From Staphylococcus sp. MI 10-1553 (GTDB lineage: Bacteria; Bacillota; Bacilli; Staphylococcales; Staphylococcaceae), in NCBI RefSeq assembly GCF_010365305.1, contig NZ_CP048279.1, positions 1,178,001 through 1,242,000 of the forward strand: 64,000 nucleotides of DNA. Direction: 5' to 3'. Positions 1-10,369 of the stretch are shown here, piece by piece (position 1 is the stretch's first letter; every line of letters begins with the position of its first letter). Made by a program: the position numbers and the translations under genes. The notes under the pieces are model-generated. The model was given only the letters and a program-made list of their open reading frames with translations. It ran no database searches and was not told the DNA's origin.

Positions 1-45
1 AATCGAGAGTTATAAGCAAAGTGAACCATTTTTAATAGCAAAATG

Positions 46-83
46 AAGGGCCTAGCGAATTGAGTTGTTAGAGCCCTTTTTTA
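46..83 (+). terminator. Rho-independent terminator
   Basis: The arms AAGGGC (46-51) and GCCCTT (72-77) are followed by a run of T. It ends a transcript that enters from the left edge, so the upstream gene lies outside the window. Confidence 0.6.
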
Positions 84-868
84 TTGTATTTTAACGAAGA
101 ATCGTATAAGGAAGCTCTTCATTTTTAGAATGTATTTGAGTTCGACTGTTGTTGAGCTAGCCCTTTATTTATCTGCTTATACAAGTTTATATTCACTATT
201 TTAACGAGTTTACTTTTGAAAAGAAGCGGTATATACTATAAAAATTAGTTATCACAAGCAAGAAATAGGATAATAAGTTTAACTAAAGATTTCCTAATAC
301 TTTTACGATATAACTGAATCTTGTATGATCACATCTTAGTCACTACTTATATCTTAAGTTAAATATGTGTAATAAATCGTAATCCCTCCAAATTTTCAAT
401 AGCAGTACACTCGATTTGTGGTATACTATAATTCTTGAACTCATATTTACGGTACAAGCCTGTTTTATTAATCATATTCATCTATCGTACACGGATACAC
501 ATATTCATCATTGAAATCTAATAAAAATACATAAAACTATTTTAATATAGATTTGATTGTCTTATTAAAATAACACTGGTTATTGTAAATTGTGTTTAAG
601 AAATGAATTAAATGTGAGATAAAGCATTCTTGATTTTTTAAGCTTTATGGTGCATTAAAACGCTTTGATTTACTGTTTAAGTGTTCTAATAAAATAAGTT
701 GAATTTTTGCGACAATTGCGCATTTTTCTGATTTGAGATGGTTTTTTTAAATGTCACTTTTCATTTGTCGCATTTTGTATTAATATGTAATTTGTGTTTC
801 AAGAATTGTGTAGAATTGCAATGCTTGTGTGCGGATAAATTTTTATTTAAGAAAGGTAGTCATAATAA
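84..868. other. Long AT-rich intergenic region before the XRE gene
   Basis: No convincing gene is present in these 785 bases. An 8-bp inverted repeat, TGCGACAA at 708-715 and TTGTCGCA at 765-772, lies 97-160 bases upstream of the XRE start. A TTGTCG...TAATTT pair with 17-bp spacing (about 767-795) is a possible promoter. The inverted repeat overlaps that promoter, so it could be an operator for autoregulation. That is inference only. Confidence 0.35.
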
Positions 869-1333
869 ATGGATAGACAAAGTTTTACTGAATTAATTCA
901 AAGCAAGTTCAAGATGGTACGTATTGAGGCAGGTTATACACAAGATACAATGGCTCAAACGATCGGCCTATCTAAAAAAACATTAGTACAAATTGAAAAA
1001 GAGCGTGTGTTACCAAATTGGACAACATGTGTATCTATTTGTGCATTATTTAGAGATTCTGAAGTATTGAACGGTACATTCGGTTGCGATCCTTTAGAAA
1101 TCGTTCAAACTATTTCAAGAAACCAAGCAGCTTACCCTAGATATTCAACAGTAAGTGATATTTATTGGGATACACTTGCAAGCAAAAATGGTTACATCTT
1201 ACAAACAAACAAAGTAAGCGAACTTTACCGTATTCTAGATGCAGATAAACAACCTATTTTTGCATCACCAAAATTGAGAGAAGCTGAAACTTACTTCCAA
1301 CGCAACGTGAAAGAAGAGCTTATTCGTGCATAA
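869..1333 (+). CDS. XRE-family transcriptional regulator
   Basis: This is a 154-residue protein. An N-terminal Cro/CI-type helix-turn-helix at about residues 14-45 reads VRIEAGYTQDTMAQTIG then SKKTLVQIEKERVLPNW. The C-terminal ~90 residues are of unknown fold and could be a dimerisation or ligand domain. The ATG follows GAAAGGTAG at a good distance. The gene is monocistronic: a long AT-rich region precedes it and a strong terminator follows 23 bases after its stop. The HTH shows that it binds DNA, but its targets cannot be read from the sequence. Family assignment is secure; function is unknown. Confidence 0.85.
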   Translation: MDRQSFTELIQSKFKMVRIEAGYTQDTMAQTIGLSKKTLVQIEKERVLPNWTTCVSICALFRDSEVLNGTFGCDPLEIVQTISRNQAAYPRYSTVSDIYWDTLASKNGYILQTNKVSELYRILDADKQPIFASPKLREAETYFQRNVKEELIRA

Positions 1334-1356
1334 TTTAAAATAAATGATAAAATGTG

Positions 1357-1394
1357 GGAGCATCAACAAACGAACTGTTGCGTGCTCCTTTTTT
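1357..1394 (+). terminator. Terminator of the XRE gene, insertion point of a group II intron
   Basis: The stem GGAGCA...TGCTCC is extended by CAACA/TGTTG (1357-1368 with 1376-1388) and followed by TTTTTT. The intron's GTGCG start lies two bases after the T tract. Class IIC introns are known to insert behind terminator hairpins. Confidence 0.85.
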
Positions 1395-1395
1395 A

Positions 1396-3263
1396 GTGCG
1401 CTCGGCATGGGTAACACCTTGACGGTGAAAGTCCGTTACAGGCTTGGTAGTAGGAACTGTTAGCGAAAGACAAGGGTGTCCATTGTGAAGTGGAATCTGA
1501 AGGAAGTCGGACGCAAACACTCGCACTGACGAACAGAAACATCATACTAAGGCTATGTGGAATGGATGAATCTGCTAAACAAGATGAAGTCCTATACTAC
1601 CCGAGTTCTATATAGTAAATGATGCGGTGACATGAGTGGAAAGGGGTTACACCTTACCCGGGGAGGTCTCATCAGCGGTATTTCTACCGTAGTAACAACG
1701 AATGATGAGAAGTCAGCAGAAGTCATAGTAGGGAAAATGTACCGAAGGACTGAACAATATTCAATACAAAGTAAAGATTGGAGGTTATAGATTTACGACG
1801 TACAGAATACGGTCTTAACCGGCAACTTATGGAAGGATAAGTAGTGGAACGAAAAAGAATACATAAGTGTGTACAGTAAATCTTAGGTGAAATGAAAGAA
1901 ATGTATCGTAAGTCTTCATCTCTGATGGAGCTTGTTGTAAGACCTGACAACATAGAAAAAGCTATCAAGAAGGTAAAGAAAAACAAAGGTGCTCCTGGAA
2001 TTGACGGCATGAAAGTCAGTGAACTCCATGCCCACTTTGCGCAATACTTTTCGCAGATAAAAAAGAAACTGCTTGATGGTACTTATCAACCTCAAGCAGT
2101 TCGAAAAGTTCAAATTCCCAAACCAAACGGGAAAATGCGTGTGCTTGGTATTCCTGTCGCTAGAGACAGAGTGATACAACAAGCGATTAGACAAGTGATT
2201 GAACCCGGCATCGACCGAACATTTTCAAATCATAGCCATGGTTTCAGACCTCATCGTAGCACAGGAACAGCACTTAAGCAATGTGCTGCCTATTACGAAG
2301 AAGGCTATAAAATAGCTGTGGATTGTGATTTGAAACAGTGCTTTGACATGTTGAATCATGATAAGCTCATGTATTTGTTCGAACGCCACGTTCAAGATAA
2401 GTCAATTTCTAAATTTATCCGTAGAAGTTTACAAGTGGGTGCTATTGACCTATCTGGCGAAGTCGCAGAAAGAAAGATAGGTGCGCCACAAGGGGGCGTT
2501 ATCTCTCCCTTACTATGTAATATCTATCTACATGAACTGGATAAAGAACTCGAAAAGCGTGGACACCGTTTTGTACGATATGCCGATGATTTTGTTATCT
2601 TTGTACGCACAAAACGTGCAGGTGAACGCGTAATGACGAGTGTAACGAAATTTATTGAAAAGCAACTGAAGTTGGTTGTCAATGAAGAGAAAAGTAGAGT
2701 CGGAGCAGTTACACGTTTAAAGTTTTTGAGTTGTCTAATAACCAAGGTCAATGGGGTTTATTGTTTCAGACCGACTACGGAAGCAAAAAGAAATTTAATA
2801 CGCGCCTTAAGGAAAATAACGAAACGAAATAGACCTGGTACCTTTAAAGAGATTATCACTGAAATCAACCAAGTAACACGAGGTTGGATAAATTACTTTG
2901 GCAGAGGTTTTATCAAAGGATTTATTGAAACTACGCAATCTTGGCTAAACCGCCGACTTAGACAACTCATTCTTAAACGGTGGAAAAGAGTAAGAACTCA
3001 ATATAAGATGTTACGCCAATATGGTCTTGACCATAGAAGTGCAATGAAAATCGCACAGTCTCGCAAAAAGTACTGGCGATTATCGAATACGCATGAGGTT
3101 CATCGTGCACTTACAACAAAACAACTCTACAAGTGGGGACTGATACCATTAGCCCAGCTTGCAGAGTTGGCTTACGCAAGGTATTGAACCGCCGAGTACG
3201 GAACCGTATGCTCGGTGGTGTGAGAGGACGAATAGTTAGTTAATGGCTATTCTCCTACTCGAT
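1396..3263 (+). mobile_element. Group IIC intron, copy 1 (intact domain V)
   Basis: The element is 1868 bp. It starts GTGCG, encodes one reverse transcriptase/maturase, and ends behind domain V and domain VI hairpins at ...CTACTCGAT. Its boundaries come from comparison with the second copy at 23263-25130: identity begins at TTTTTTAGTGCG and stops after CTCGATT. Domain V (3188-3219) has a 9-bp lower helix, a 2-nt bulge and a GAAC loop. Its CGC triad (3190-3192) includes the conserved G.U wobble of class IIC. The insertion behind a terminator also fits class IIC. It is not inside a gene, so splicing restores only an untranslated transcript tail. The exact 3' end may be off by a base or two. Confidence 0.9.
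1892..3187 (+). CDS. ltrA: Group II intron reverse transcriptase/maturase
   Basis: This 431-residue protein splices and mobilises the intron that encodes it. The reverse transcriptase domain covers about residues 20-300. Visible motifs include the finger motif GAPGIDGM, QAIRQVIEP, HGFRPHRST, the GAPQGGVISPLL block and the catalytic FVRYADDFVIF. A maturase X domain with the conserved GWINYFGRG follows. The protein stops soon afterwards, with no HNH endonuclease domain, as is usual for class IIC. The ATG lies in intron domain IV. Copy 2 differs at only two residues (Ala to Val in KQCAAYY, Cys to Arg in VYCFRP). Confidence 0.93.
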   Translation: MKEMYRKSSSLMELVVRPDNIEKAIKKVKKNKGAPGIDGMKVSELHAHFAQYFSQIKKKLLDGTYQPQAVRKVQIPKPNGKMRVLGIPVARDRVIQQAIRQVIEPGIDRTFSNHSHGFRPHRSTGTALKQCAAYYEEGYKIAVDCDLKQCFDMLNHDKLMYLFERHVQDKSISKFIRRSLQVGAIDLSGEVAERKIGAPQGGVISPLLCNIYLHELDKELEKRGHRFVRYADDFVIFVRTKRAGERVMTSVTKFIEKQLKLVVNEEKSRVGAVTRLKFLSCLITKVNGVYCFRPTTEAKRNLIRALRKITKRNRPGTFKEIITEINQVTRGWINYFGRGFIKGFIETTQSWLNRRLRQLILKRWKRVRTQYKMLRQYGLDHRSAMKIAQSRKKYWRLSNTHEVHRALTTKQLYKWGLIPLAQLAELAYARY

Positions 3264-3394
3264 TAAGGAAATGATGTTTAACCCAGTTGTTTTTGGGTCA
3301 TATGGTTAGATATGTATGTGACTGGGGAGCAACAATGACTGGATAGGTCTATTATTGTTTGATTCCAGTTGAAATTTAGAGGAGAGATGTATAT

Positions 3395-4525
3395 ATGCAA
3401 GCGATTTTAGTCGTATTGTTTATGATCGTGATTGGCGCTGTTATTGGTGGCGTCACGAATATGATTGCTGTCAAAATGTTATTCCATCCATTTAAGGCTT
3501 ATCACATTTTTGGTAAGCGTGTGCCTTTCACTCCGGGGCTGATCCCGAAAAGAAGAGCGGAAATTGCTGAAAAAATTGGACAAGTTGTTGAAGACCATTT
3601 ATTAACTGAGTCTTTAATGAGAGAAAAGTTAGAAACGCCTGATATGCGAGCGACTGTGCATCGTGCCGTTTCACAACAAGTGACAGCGTTAGAAAAAGAT
3701 CATGTGACGGTGCAATCTTTAGTGGAACGATTTGATATTGATGTCGTTAAAGATGGCGAAAACTTTGTTGAACGTTTTACGAAACAAAAGTTGAACGAGA
3801 AATATCAAAAATATCAAACAGACAAAATTGCAGAACTGATTCCTGCAAAAGTGATGGCTGAGATAGATCATAAAGTGAGCACATTAGATACTTTGTTACT
3901 AGAGAGAGTGCGTATTTATTTAGAATCTGAAAAAGGTTATGACGATATTTTAGAAATGTTAGAGACGTTCTTTGTTGAAAAAGGTAAAATTGTGTCGATG
4001 CTCCAAATGTTTATGACTAAAGAAGCGATAGCAGAACGGATTCAGAGAGAATTAATTCGTTTAACGACACATTCTAAGGCGCGAAGTATTTTGGCAACAC
4101 AAATTCAAGCAGAATATGAAAAATTAAAGCATGACACGTTACAAGAATGGATTAAACCAGAACATATGGCTGATATCGAAGCACAAGTGAGTGCATTTGT
4201 GTTAAAGCAAATGGATTTAACACAACGCGCACATATGCCGCTTAAATCGCTTGTACCACACCTGTTTGAGATGTTGCATGATAGAGGCATCGATCGTATT
4301 ACAGATTTGATTCTCGATACTTTAGCACAACGTCTATCAACCATTTTGAAACAAGTGAATATTCGCGGATTAATTGAAGAGCAAATTAATCGTTTTGACC
4401 TAGATTATATTGAACGTTTAATTTTTGAAATTGCGAATAAGGAATTGAAATTGATTATGTTACTTGGCTTTATTTTGGGAGGATTGATTGGATTTTTCCA
4501 AGGATTAATAGCAATCTTTGTATAA
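3395..4525 (+). CDS. DUF445 (UPF0754) membrane protein, YheB-like
   Basis: This 376-residue protein belongs to a family conserved across Bacillales whose function is unknown. An N-terminal membrane helix (about residues 3-25) leads into the family signature GGVTNMIAVKMLFHP, followed by GKRVPFTPGLIPKRR. A long helical middle follows, and a second hydrophobic segment closes the protein (LIMLLGFILGGLIGFFQGLI), so both ends are probably membrane-anchored. The ATG follows GAGGAGAGATG. A YlbF-family gene lies 88 bases downstream, the same pairing as yheB-yheA in Bacillus. The group II intron ends 131 bases upstream and probably separates this gene from its original upstream flank. Confidence 0.88.
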   Translation: MQAILVVLFMIVIGAVIGGVTNMIAVKMLFHPFKAYHIFGKRVPFTPGLIPKRRAEIAEKIGQVVEDHLLTESLMREKLETPDMRATVHRAVSQQVTALEKDHVTVQSLVERFDIDVVKDGENFVERFTKQKLNEKYQKYQTDKIAELIPAKVMAEIDHKVSTLDTLLLERVRIYLESEKGYDDILEMLETFFVEKGKIVSMLQMFMTKEAIAERIQRELIRLTTHSKARSILATQIQAEYEKLKHDTLQEWIKPEHMADIEAQVSAFVLKQMDLTQRAHMPLKSLVPHLFEMLHDRGIDRITDLILDTLAQRLSTILKQVNIRGLIEEQINRFDLDYIERLIFEIANKELKLIMLLGFILGGLIGFFQGLIAIFV

Positions 4526-4613
4526 CACTATAAAATGTGGTATCGTAAGCTAGGAAAGAGGTTGAAAGAGACAGAATTCAATCTTAAACTACACAACTCA
4601 AGGAGAGATTAAA

Positions 4614-4958
4614 ATGGCTGTAAATTTATATGATTACGCAAACAAATTAGAGCAAGCTTTACGTGAAAGTGATGAGTACAATGCAATTAAAGATGCATAC
4701 GCTAAAGTAGAAGCTGATGAAAATTCTAAAAAATTATTTGATGCGTTCCGTGAAACACAAATGAACTTCCAACAAAAACAAATGCAAGGTGAAGAAATTA
4801 GCGAAGAAGATTTACAAAAAGCGCAAGAACAAGCGCAACAAATCGAAAAAGATAGTAATATTTCTGAGTTAATGAATGCTGAGCAAAAAATGAGCCAAGT
4901 ATTCCAAGAAATCAACCAAATTATTGTTAAACCTTTAGACGAAATTTACGCTGACTAA
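4614..4958 (+). CDS. YlbF/YmcA-family protein, YheA-like (UPF0342)
   Basis: This is a small, acidic, almost wholly helical protein of 114 residues, rich in Glu, Gln and Lys. Its length and pattern match the YheA/UPF0342 branch of the YlbF/YmcA family. Members of the wider family act as small cytosolic helical adaptors, but no enzymatic role is established for YheA. The ATG is preceded by AAGGAGAG. A strong terminator follows 21 bases after the stop, so DUF445 and this gene probably form a two-gene unit. Confidence 0.85.
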   Translation: MAVNLYDYANKLEQALRESDEYNAIKDAYAKVEADENSKKLFDAFRETQMNFQQKQMQGEEISEEDLQKAQEQAQQIEKDSNISELMNAEQKMSQVFQEINQIIVKPLDEIYAD

Positions 4959-4979
4959 TAAAAATAAATTATTGTAGAA

Positions 4980-5017
4980 ACGAGTTTGAGATGGTATGTC
5001 TCAAGCTCGTTTTTTTT
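4980..5017 (+). terminator. Rho-independent terminator
   Basis: A 12-bp stem, ACGAGTTTGAGA (4980-4991) with TCTCAAGCTCGT (4999-5010), is followed by seven T. It separates the YlbF-family gene from the yhaO-yhaN-yhaM operon. Confidence 0.9.
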
Positions 5018-5217
5018 AGATTAACCGAATTAGTGATGCACCATTCATATTTTTTATCTCATTTACCTTTATATTCAATTCTACGGTGCTAAAAAAAGTT
5101 AACCATTTCAATAATACTTAAATGAGACGCGCTTTAAATTACGAAAATATGATAAAATAAATGAATACGAAACATGCATACATAGATGAAATTTGATGAT
5201 AAAAGGAGAATGCTTGA

Positions 5218-6405
5218 ATGGTTAAGTTTTTGCATTGTGCAGATTTGCATCTCGATAGTCCATTTGCATCCAAGCGCTATTTAAATCCGACAATTTTGAA
5301 AGATGTTGAAAATAGTGCATACGAAAGTTTTAAGAATATTATTGACCTTGCGTTAAGAGAAGAGGTCGATTTTGTCATAATTAGTGGAGATTTGTTTGAC
5401 CAACACAATCGTACTTTAAAGACGGAAGTGTTTTTAAAATCTCAATTTGAACGTTTGCAGAAAGAACAAATTTTTGTCTACATTGTACATGGAAATCACG
5501 ATCCTTTATCGGATGAAACTAAAACGAAATGGCCTGAAAATGTGACTGTATTTTCAAATCAGGTCGAAACATACCAAGCGATTACGAAAACGGGTGAAAC
5601 GGTGCATCTTCATGGTTTTAGTTATGAAAAACGTGAAAGTTACGAAAATAAAATTGATGCCTATCCGACGAATGAAAATCGCAATGTTGTACATATTGGC
5701 GTATTGCACGGGACTTATAGTAAATCTGAAGCTTCAGATCGTTATACGGAGTTTCGATTGGAAGATTTAAATGCGAAATTATACCATTATTGGGCTTTGG
5801 GTCACATTCATTTAAGACAACAACTGAGTGATCTGCCTGAAATTCATTATCCTGGCAATATTCAAGGTCGTCATTTTAAAGAACAAGGCGAAAAAGGCTG
5901 TTTAATTGTGGAAGGCGACCATGTTGCGTTAAAGACACGCTTTGTACCGACACAATTCATCCGTTTTGAATCGGCAACGTTAGAAACGGAAGATGTAAGC
6001 CAACAAGCGTTATTCGAACTTATTCAAGACTTTAAAGATAGTGTCAGACATCAAGGTCGTGCGTTTTATCGATTACAGCTGAATATACGCGGCGATGAAA
6101 TGATTTCACCTCAAGTTTTAGAACAGCTAAAAGTGTTATCCACAGAATATGAAGAAAATGAACGTCACTTTGTCTTAATTGATGAATGGGATGTCCGTTA
6201 CATTGATATTCGTCAAAAATCTATTATTCAAGAGTTTCCTGTAGAGTTACTTGAGCAAGATGATGTGTATGAGCGTGCAGTAAAAGATTTGTATATGAAT
6301 CCGAAAGCCTCAAAATATTTAGAGAGCTATCAACAGCATGATCGTAAAGCGTTGGTTGCACGTGCAGAAGCCATCATTGAAGCCGAGTTAAAGGGGGGCG
6401 ATTAA
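5218..6405 (+). CDS. yhaO: SbcD-like DNA repair exonuclease, YhaO family
   Basis: This is a 395-residue calcineurin-like metallophosphoesterase of the SbcD/Mre11 superfamily. Metal-binding motifs appear in order: HCADLHLDSPF near the N-terminus, SGDLFDQHN near residue 60, VHGNHDPL near 95 and ALGHIHLRQ near 200. The C-terminal third fits the capping domain. Its partner is the SbcC-like ATPase starting three bases after its stop. By analogy with SbcCD/Mre11-Rad50, the pair would process DNA ends or hairpins in the cytoplasm. The ATG follows AAAGGAGAATGCTTG. Confidence 0.9.
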   Translation: MVKFLHCADLHLDSPFASKRYLNPTILKDVENSAYESFKNIIDLALREEVDFVIISGDLFDQHNRTLKTEVFLKSQFERLQKEQIFVYIVHGNHDPLSDETKTKWPENVTVFSNQVETYQAITKTGETVHLHGFSYEKRESYENKIDAYPTNENRNVVHIGVLHGTYSKSEASDRYTEFRLEDLNAKLYHYWALGHIHLRQQLSDLPEIHYPGNIQGRHFKEQGEKGCLIVEGDHVALKTRFVPTQFIRFESATLETEDVSQQALFELIQDFKDSVRHQGRAFYRLQLNIRGDEMISPQVLEQLKVLSTEYEENERHFVLIDEWDVRYIDIRQKSIIQEFPVELLEQDDVYERAVKDLYMNPKASKYLESYQQHDRKALVARAEAIIEAELKGGD

Positions 6406-6408
6406 CCG

Positions 6409-9333
6409 ATGAAAATTAAATCAGTTGAAATTTATGGTTATGGTCAATTTGTCCAACGAAAAGTGGAATTCGATCAATATTTTACTGAAATATTTGGACA
6501 AAATGAGGCAGGTAAATCGACACTTCAAGCATTTATACATTCGATTTTATTTGGCTTCCCAACGAAAAAGGAAAACGAACCGCGTCTTGAACCACGTATG
6601 GGCAATCATTATGGTGGGCGTGTGACGTTAATTTTAGATGACGGTATGGAAGTGGATGTGGAACGTGTCAAAGGCCGTGCCCAAGGGGATGTCAAAGTTT
6701 ACATGCCTAATGGAACGATTAAAGATGAAGAGTGGTTAAAAGCGCAGTTGAATTACATCAATAAAAAGACGTATCAAGCGATTTTCTCTTTTAACGTTCT
6801 AGGGCTTCAAGACATTCATAAGCATATGAGTGAGGTCCAATTACAAAACTTTTTAATGCAAGCAGGTGCACTCGGTTCTACAGAATTTATCGGTATGCGT
6901 GAACTGATCAATCAAAAGAAGCAAGAACTTTATAAAAAGTCAGGTCAAAATCCTGAAATCAACCGTAAAATTGAAGAAGTTCGTAACTTGGAGTATCAAA
7001 TCCGCGAAGAATCAGCAAAAATGGAATCGTATCAACGTTTGACTGAAGACCATGAAAAGGCGACACGACGTCTTGACACATTAAAACAAAACCTGGGCCA
7101 ATTAACAGCATTGTTTGAAGAAAAGCAAAAAGAAGTGGCTTTAATCGATCAAGTTCAAGAATGGAAAGGATTAGAAGCGGATTTAAATATTGAACCGTTA
7201 GAGTTTCCAGAAAAAGGGATTGATCGCTATGAATTGGCGAAAGTTCAAGTGGATCATTTAGAACGTGATATCGGTTTACGTGTTGAAAAACAACAACAAT
7301 TACAAAATGAGAATGAGCAGTTGTTTGTGCCTGAAAAATCACTTTATCAAAACTTTGAATCCATCGCGAAACAAGAAGATCGTGTGAAGCAGCAGGACAT
7401 GGAATTGAAACAAAATGAGCGAGAATTCAATCAACATGAGATGGAAATTGAAAGTTTGAAGTCTCATATCGGCTGGCAAGAGCTGCATGATGATGTCGAT
7501 TCGAGTGAGGCACAAAAAAGTTTTGCGAGTGAGACGTTAAAGCAAAAGCAAGAAAATTTACAGACCTTACAACAACTGAAAAAGATGCAGGATGATTATC
7601 AAATTGAAACGGTGTCTTTTGAGGAAGAACTGCAACATTTAACTGGTCAGTTAGTTGATGACGAAAACTTCGAAAAGAAAAAAGTCTATGATCAACGGCT
7701 GTTAGAATTGAACGAAAAGCGCAATCTGTTTGATAAGATGAAGGCGTCTTTTGAACAAGAAACGGAACAAAAACAACAGCAACAACGACGCATTAGAGGA
7801 GCATCACTCTTCCTAGCTATCATTTCTATTGCGTTTGCCATCTGGATGTTCGTCACAGAAGCGATGGTGGCAGGTATTGTGTTAACTGTAATGGCCATAG
7901 TGTTTATCATTGGTATGACATTATTCCGTTCCAAACCAGTTGGATATGATACACAATTTTCTGAAGAGCTCGCCCAACTAGAACAAGAAGTCGAACAACT
8001 TGAAGCGGAATATGATTTAGACTTTGATTTATCGACACAATATCAGTTGCGTGATCAAATTGCACAACGTCAACAACAATTGGCAATTTTAAAAACAAAA
8101 GTACGACACGCAAATACACAATATGAAGATACACATACTGCATGGATAAATGCAACGAACAAGTTACAACAATTGAAAGCGTCACTTCACTTGTCTGAAA
8201 ACTTGTCAGATGAACTCCTTGTCGATGCGATTCAGACGATTCAAAAGATCAAAGACCATCAACAATATCTCGTAAAATTGCATGAAACGTACTTAAAATT
8301 AAGTGAATCATTGGAAACATTTTATACAGAAGTGAATGACAAAATTGGTTCAGTATTTAAAGAATTTGATAGAAACACACTGTTCCATGATGTGCGAGAA
8401 TGGTTAAAAACAACGAGTCAAGATATGACGCGTCATGAACATAATACTGAACAATTAAACTTGTTAGAAAATGAACTGAAACATTTGAAGCATCGTTTAA
8501 ATGAAAATCACCAAGAAATTCAAACTTTGTTCGGTGCGATTGGTGCGCTAGATGAGGAAAGTTATTATAAACATCACGAACGCTATCAACGCTATCATGA
8601 ACGTTTAGCACGTTTTAATGACTTGACACACTTCCTTGATAACCAAAACTACGGCTATGAAAAGAGTTCTAAATTAAGCGAGAAAACAACGGCGCAACTT
8701 GATGAAGAATATCAAAAGTTATCTCAACAAATCGATACTTACAACGAACGCTTTTTGGAAGTACAAAGCGAAGTGAGCGACTTATTAGCGCAAATGAATC
8801 ATATGGAAACGGATGATACATTGAGACATTTACGTCATCAATATCAACTTTTAAGAAATCAATTAAATGAAAGTGCTGAAGATTGGGCGGCGTTAAGCTA
8901 TCTCGAAGCATTAGTAGATGAACATATTAAACAAATTAAAGATAAACGATTGCCGCAAGTTGTAAATATTGCGACAGATATTTATAATGATTTAACGAGC
9001 GGTCAATATGTACAAGTTACTTATGCGAATGAGCAAGTCATGGTGCGTCACCAAGATGGTCAAATGTACCACCCAATTGAATTGAGTCAGTCGACGAAAG
9101 AGTTGCTTTACATTGCACTCCGCTTAAGCCTTATTCAAACATTGAAGCCGTACTATTCGTTACCGATTATTATCGATGACGCTTTTGTACACTTTGATGC
9201 TGAACGTAGAGTGAAAATGATGAAATATTTAAGAGACATGTCTGAAGAGTATCAAATTCTTTACTTTACATGTTCACGTGATACCAATATTCCAGCAAAA
9301 CAGCTTGTCACGTTAAATAAGATAGATAAATAG
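6409..9333 (+). CDS. yhaN: SbcC/Rad50-like AAA ATPase, YhaN family
   Basis: This 974-residue ATPase has the Rad50 architecture. An N-terminal Walker [11 protein letters not shown], is at about residues 29-38. Two long coiled-coil arms rich in Gln, Glu and Lys flank the centre. A C-terminal Walker [13 protein letters not shown], lies near residue 925, preceded by an [16 protein letters not shown] signature. Unlike SbcC, the middle holds two adjacent hydrophobic helices at about residues 465-508 in place of a zinc hook, so the coiled coil may be membrane-tethered, as in YhaN of Bacillus. It starts three bases after yhaO, so the two genes are translationally linked. Confidence 0.9.
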   Translation: MKIKSVEIYGYGQFVQRKVEFDQYFTEIFGQNEAGKSTLQAFIHSILFGFPTKKENEPRLEPRMGNHYGGRVTLILDDGMEVDVERVKGRAQGDVKVYMPNGTIKDEEWLKAQLNYINKKTYQAIFSFNVLGLQDIHKHMSEVQLQNFLMQAGALGSTEFIGMRELINQKKQELYKKSGQNPEINRKIEEVRNLEYQIREESAKMESYQRLTEDHEKATRRLDTLKQNLGQLTALFEEKQKEVALIDQVQEWKGLEADLNIEPLEFPEKGIDRYELAKVQVDHLERDIGLRVEKQQQLQNENEQLFVPEKSLYQNFESIAKQEDRVKQQDMELKQNEREFNQHEMEIESLKSHIGWQELHDDVDSSEAQKSFASETLKQKQENLQTLQQLKKMQDDYQIETVSFEEELQHLTGQLVDDENFEKKKVYDQRLLELNEKRNLFDKMKASFEQETEQKQQQQRRIRGASLFLAIISIAFAIWMFVTEAMVAGIVLTVMAIVFIIGMTLFRSKPVGYDTQFSEELAQLEQEVEQLEAEYDLDFDLSTQYQLRDQIAQRQQQLAILKTKVRHANTQYEDTHTAWINATNKLQQLKASLHLSENLSDELLVDAIQTIQKIKDHQQYLVKLHETYLKLSESLETFYTEVNDKIGSVFKEFDRNTLFHDVREWLKTTSQDMTRHEHNTEQLNLLENELKHLKHRLNENHQEIQTLFGAIGALDEESYYKHHERYQRYHERLARFNDLTHFLDNQNYGYEKSSKLSEKTTAQLDEEYQKLSQQIDTYNERFLEVQSEVSDLLAQMNHMETDDTLRHLRHQYQLLRNQLNESAEDWAALSYLEALVDEHIKQIKDKRLPQVVNIATDIYNDLTSGQYVQVTYANEQVMVRHQDGQMYHPIELSQSTKELLYIALRLSLIQTLKPYYSLPIIIDDAFVHFDAERRVKMMKYLRDMSEEYQILYFTCSRDTNIPAKQLVTLNKIDK

Positions 9334-9350
9334 AATGGGAAGGCGTTAAA

Positions 9351-10292
9351 ATGAGAAATATTGAAAAGCTACAACCTGGAGACACGGTGAATCACTTTTT
9401 TCTCATCCATCGTGCGACTCAAGGCGTAACTGCGCAAGGTAAAGATTATATGACGCTTCACTTACAAGATAAAAGTGGTGAAGTAGAAGCGAAAGTTTGG
9501 ACAATTACAAAAGAAGGTATGAATCAATTAAAGCCTGAGCGTATTGTGCATATTAAAGGCGATATGATCAATTACCGCGGTCGCAAACAAATGAAAGTGA
9601 ATCAGTTTCGACTTGCGACTGAAGAAGACGGGTTACGTACGCAAGACTTTATCGATGGGGCACCGATGTCTCCTGAAGAAATAAAAGATGCGATGCAAGA
9701 TTACATTTTCGAAATAGAAAACGCACCTTTACAACGTGTGACGCGTTATTTACTGAATAAACATGAAGATAGTTATTTTGTGTATCCAGCAGCGAGTACA
9801 CATCATCACAACTTTGTAAGTGGTTTAAGTTATCACGTTTTGACGATGTTAGAAATTGCCCGTCAATTATGTATCATTTATCCAGAACTGAACAAAAGTT
9901 TGTTGTACAGCGGTATTATTTTACATGATATGGGGAAAGTAAGAGAGTTGTCCGGTCCGATTGCGACATCATACACATTGGAAGGGAATTTACTCGGTCA
10001 TATTTCAATCGCAAGTGATGAAGTGGCAGATGCAGCTCGTGAGTTGAATGTAGATGGTGAAGAAATTCTGTTACTCCGTCATCTCATTTTGTCACATCAT
10101 GGTAAATTAGAATATGGCTCACCTAAATTGCCTTATGTGAAAGAAGCGGAAATTCTAAACTTTATTGATAACATTGATGCACGTATGAATATGTTTGAAA
10201 AAGCGTTTAAGAAGATTGATAAAGGTCAATTCACGGAGCGCATTTTCGGATTAGAAGGACGTCAATTTTATAAACCTGAAAAGTTGGATTAA
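9351..10292 (+). CDS. yhaM: 3'-5' exoribonuclease YhaM
   Basis: This 313-residue nuclease has an N-terminal OB fold (about residues 15-95, [19 protein letters not shown]) and a central HD domain. HD metal ligands are seen in [16 protein letters not shown] near residue 147, [10 protein letters not shown] near 190 and LILSHHGK near 244. The family trims single-stranded RNA, and in vitro DNA, in the 3' to 5' direction using a divalent metal. The S. aureus homologue is called Cbf1. It starts 17 bases behind yhaN in the same operon, with GGGAAGGCG upstream of the ATG. Confidence 0.93.
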   Translation: MRNIEKLQPGDTVNHFFLIHRATQGVTAQGKDYMTLHLQDKSGEVEAKVWTITKEGMNQLKPERIVHIKGDMINYRGRKQMKVNQFRLATEEDGLRTQDFIDGAPMSPEEIKDAMQDYIFEIENAPLQRVTRYLLNKHEDSYFVYPAASTHHHNFVSGLSYHVLTMLEIARQLCIIYPELNKSLLYSGIILHDMGKVRELSGPIATSYTLEGNLLGHISIASDEVADAARELNVDGEEILLLRHLILSHHGKLEYGSPKLPYVKEAEILNFIDNIDARMNMFEKAFKKIDKGQFTERIFGLEGRQFYKPEKLD

Positions 10293-10369
10293 TCAATAAA
10301 TGTTTTGACGCGCTCATGCATCGTATTTGAATATAGTTCTCCTTATTCCTTTTTAAATTTTAACAATTG

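Noticed and set aside
1-868. Possible small RNA in the long region before the XRE gene
   Set aside because: Apart from the terminator at the left and one inverted repeat, no promoter-terminator pair defining a transcript could be found.
1335-1526. Minus-strand frames at the 5' ends of both group II introns (also at 23199-23393)
   Set aside because: They lie in ribozyme domain I, which is conserved for RNA structure, not protein.
3264-3394. Small coding frame between intron copy 1 and the DUF445 gene
   Set aside because: No frame with a plausible start and length is seen; the interval is probably the promoter and leader region of the DUF445 gene.
6959-7342. A 127-codon minus-strand frame within yhaN
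   Set aside because: It is antisense to the Rad50-like coiled coil; the Gln/Glu-rich sense codons produce open antisense frames. No start signal.
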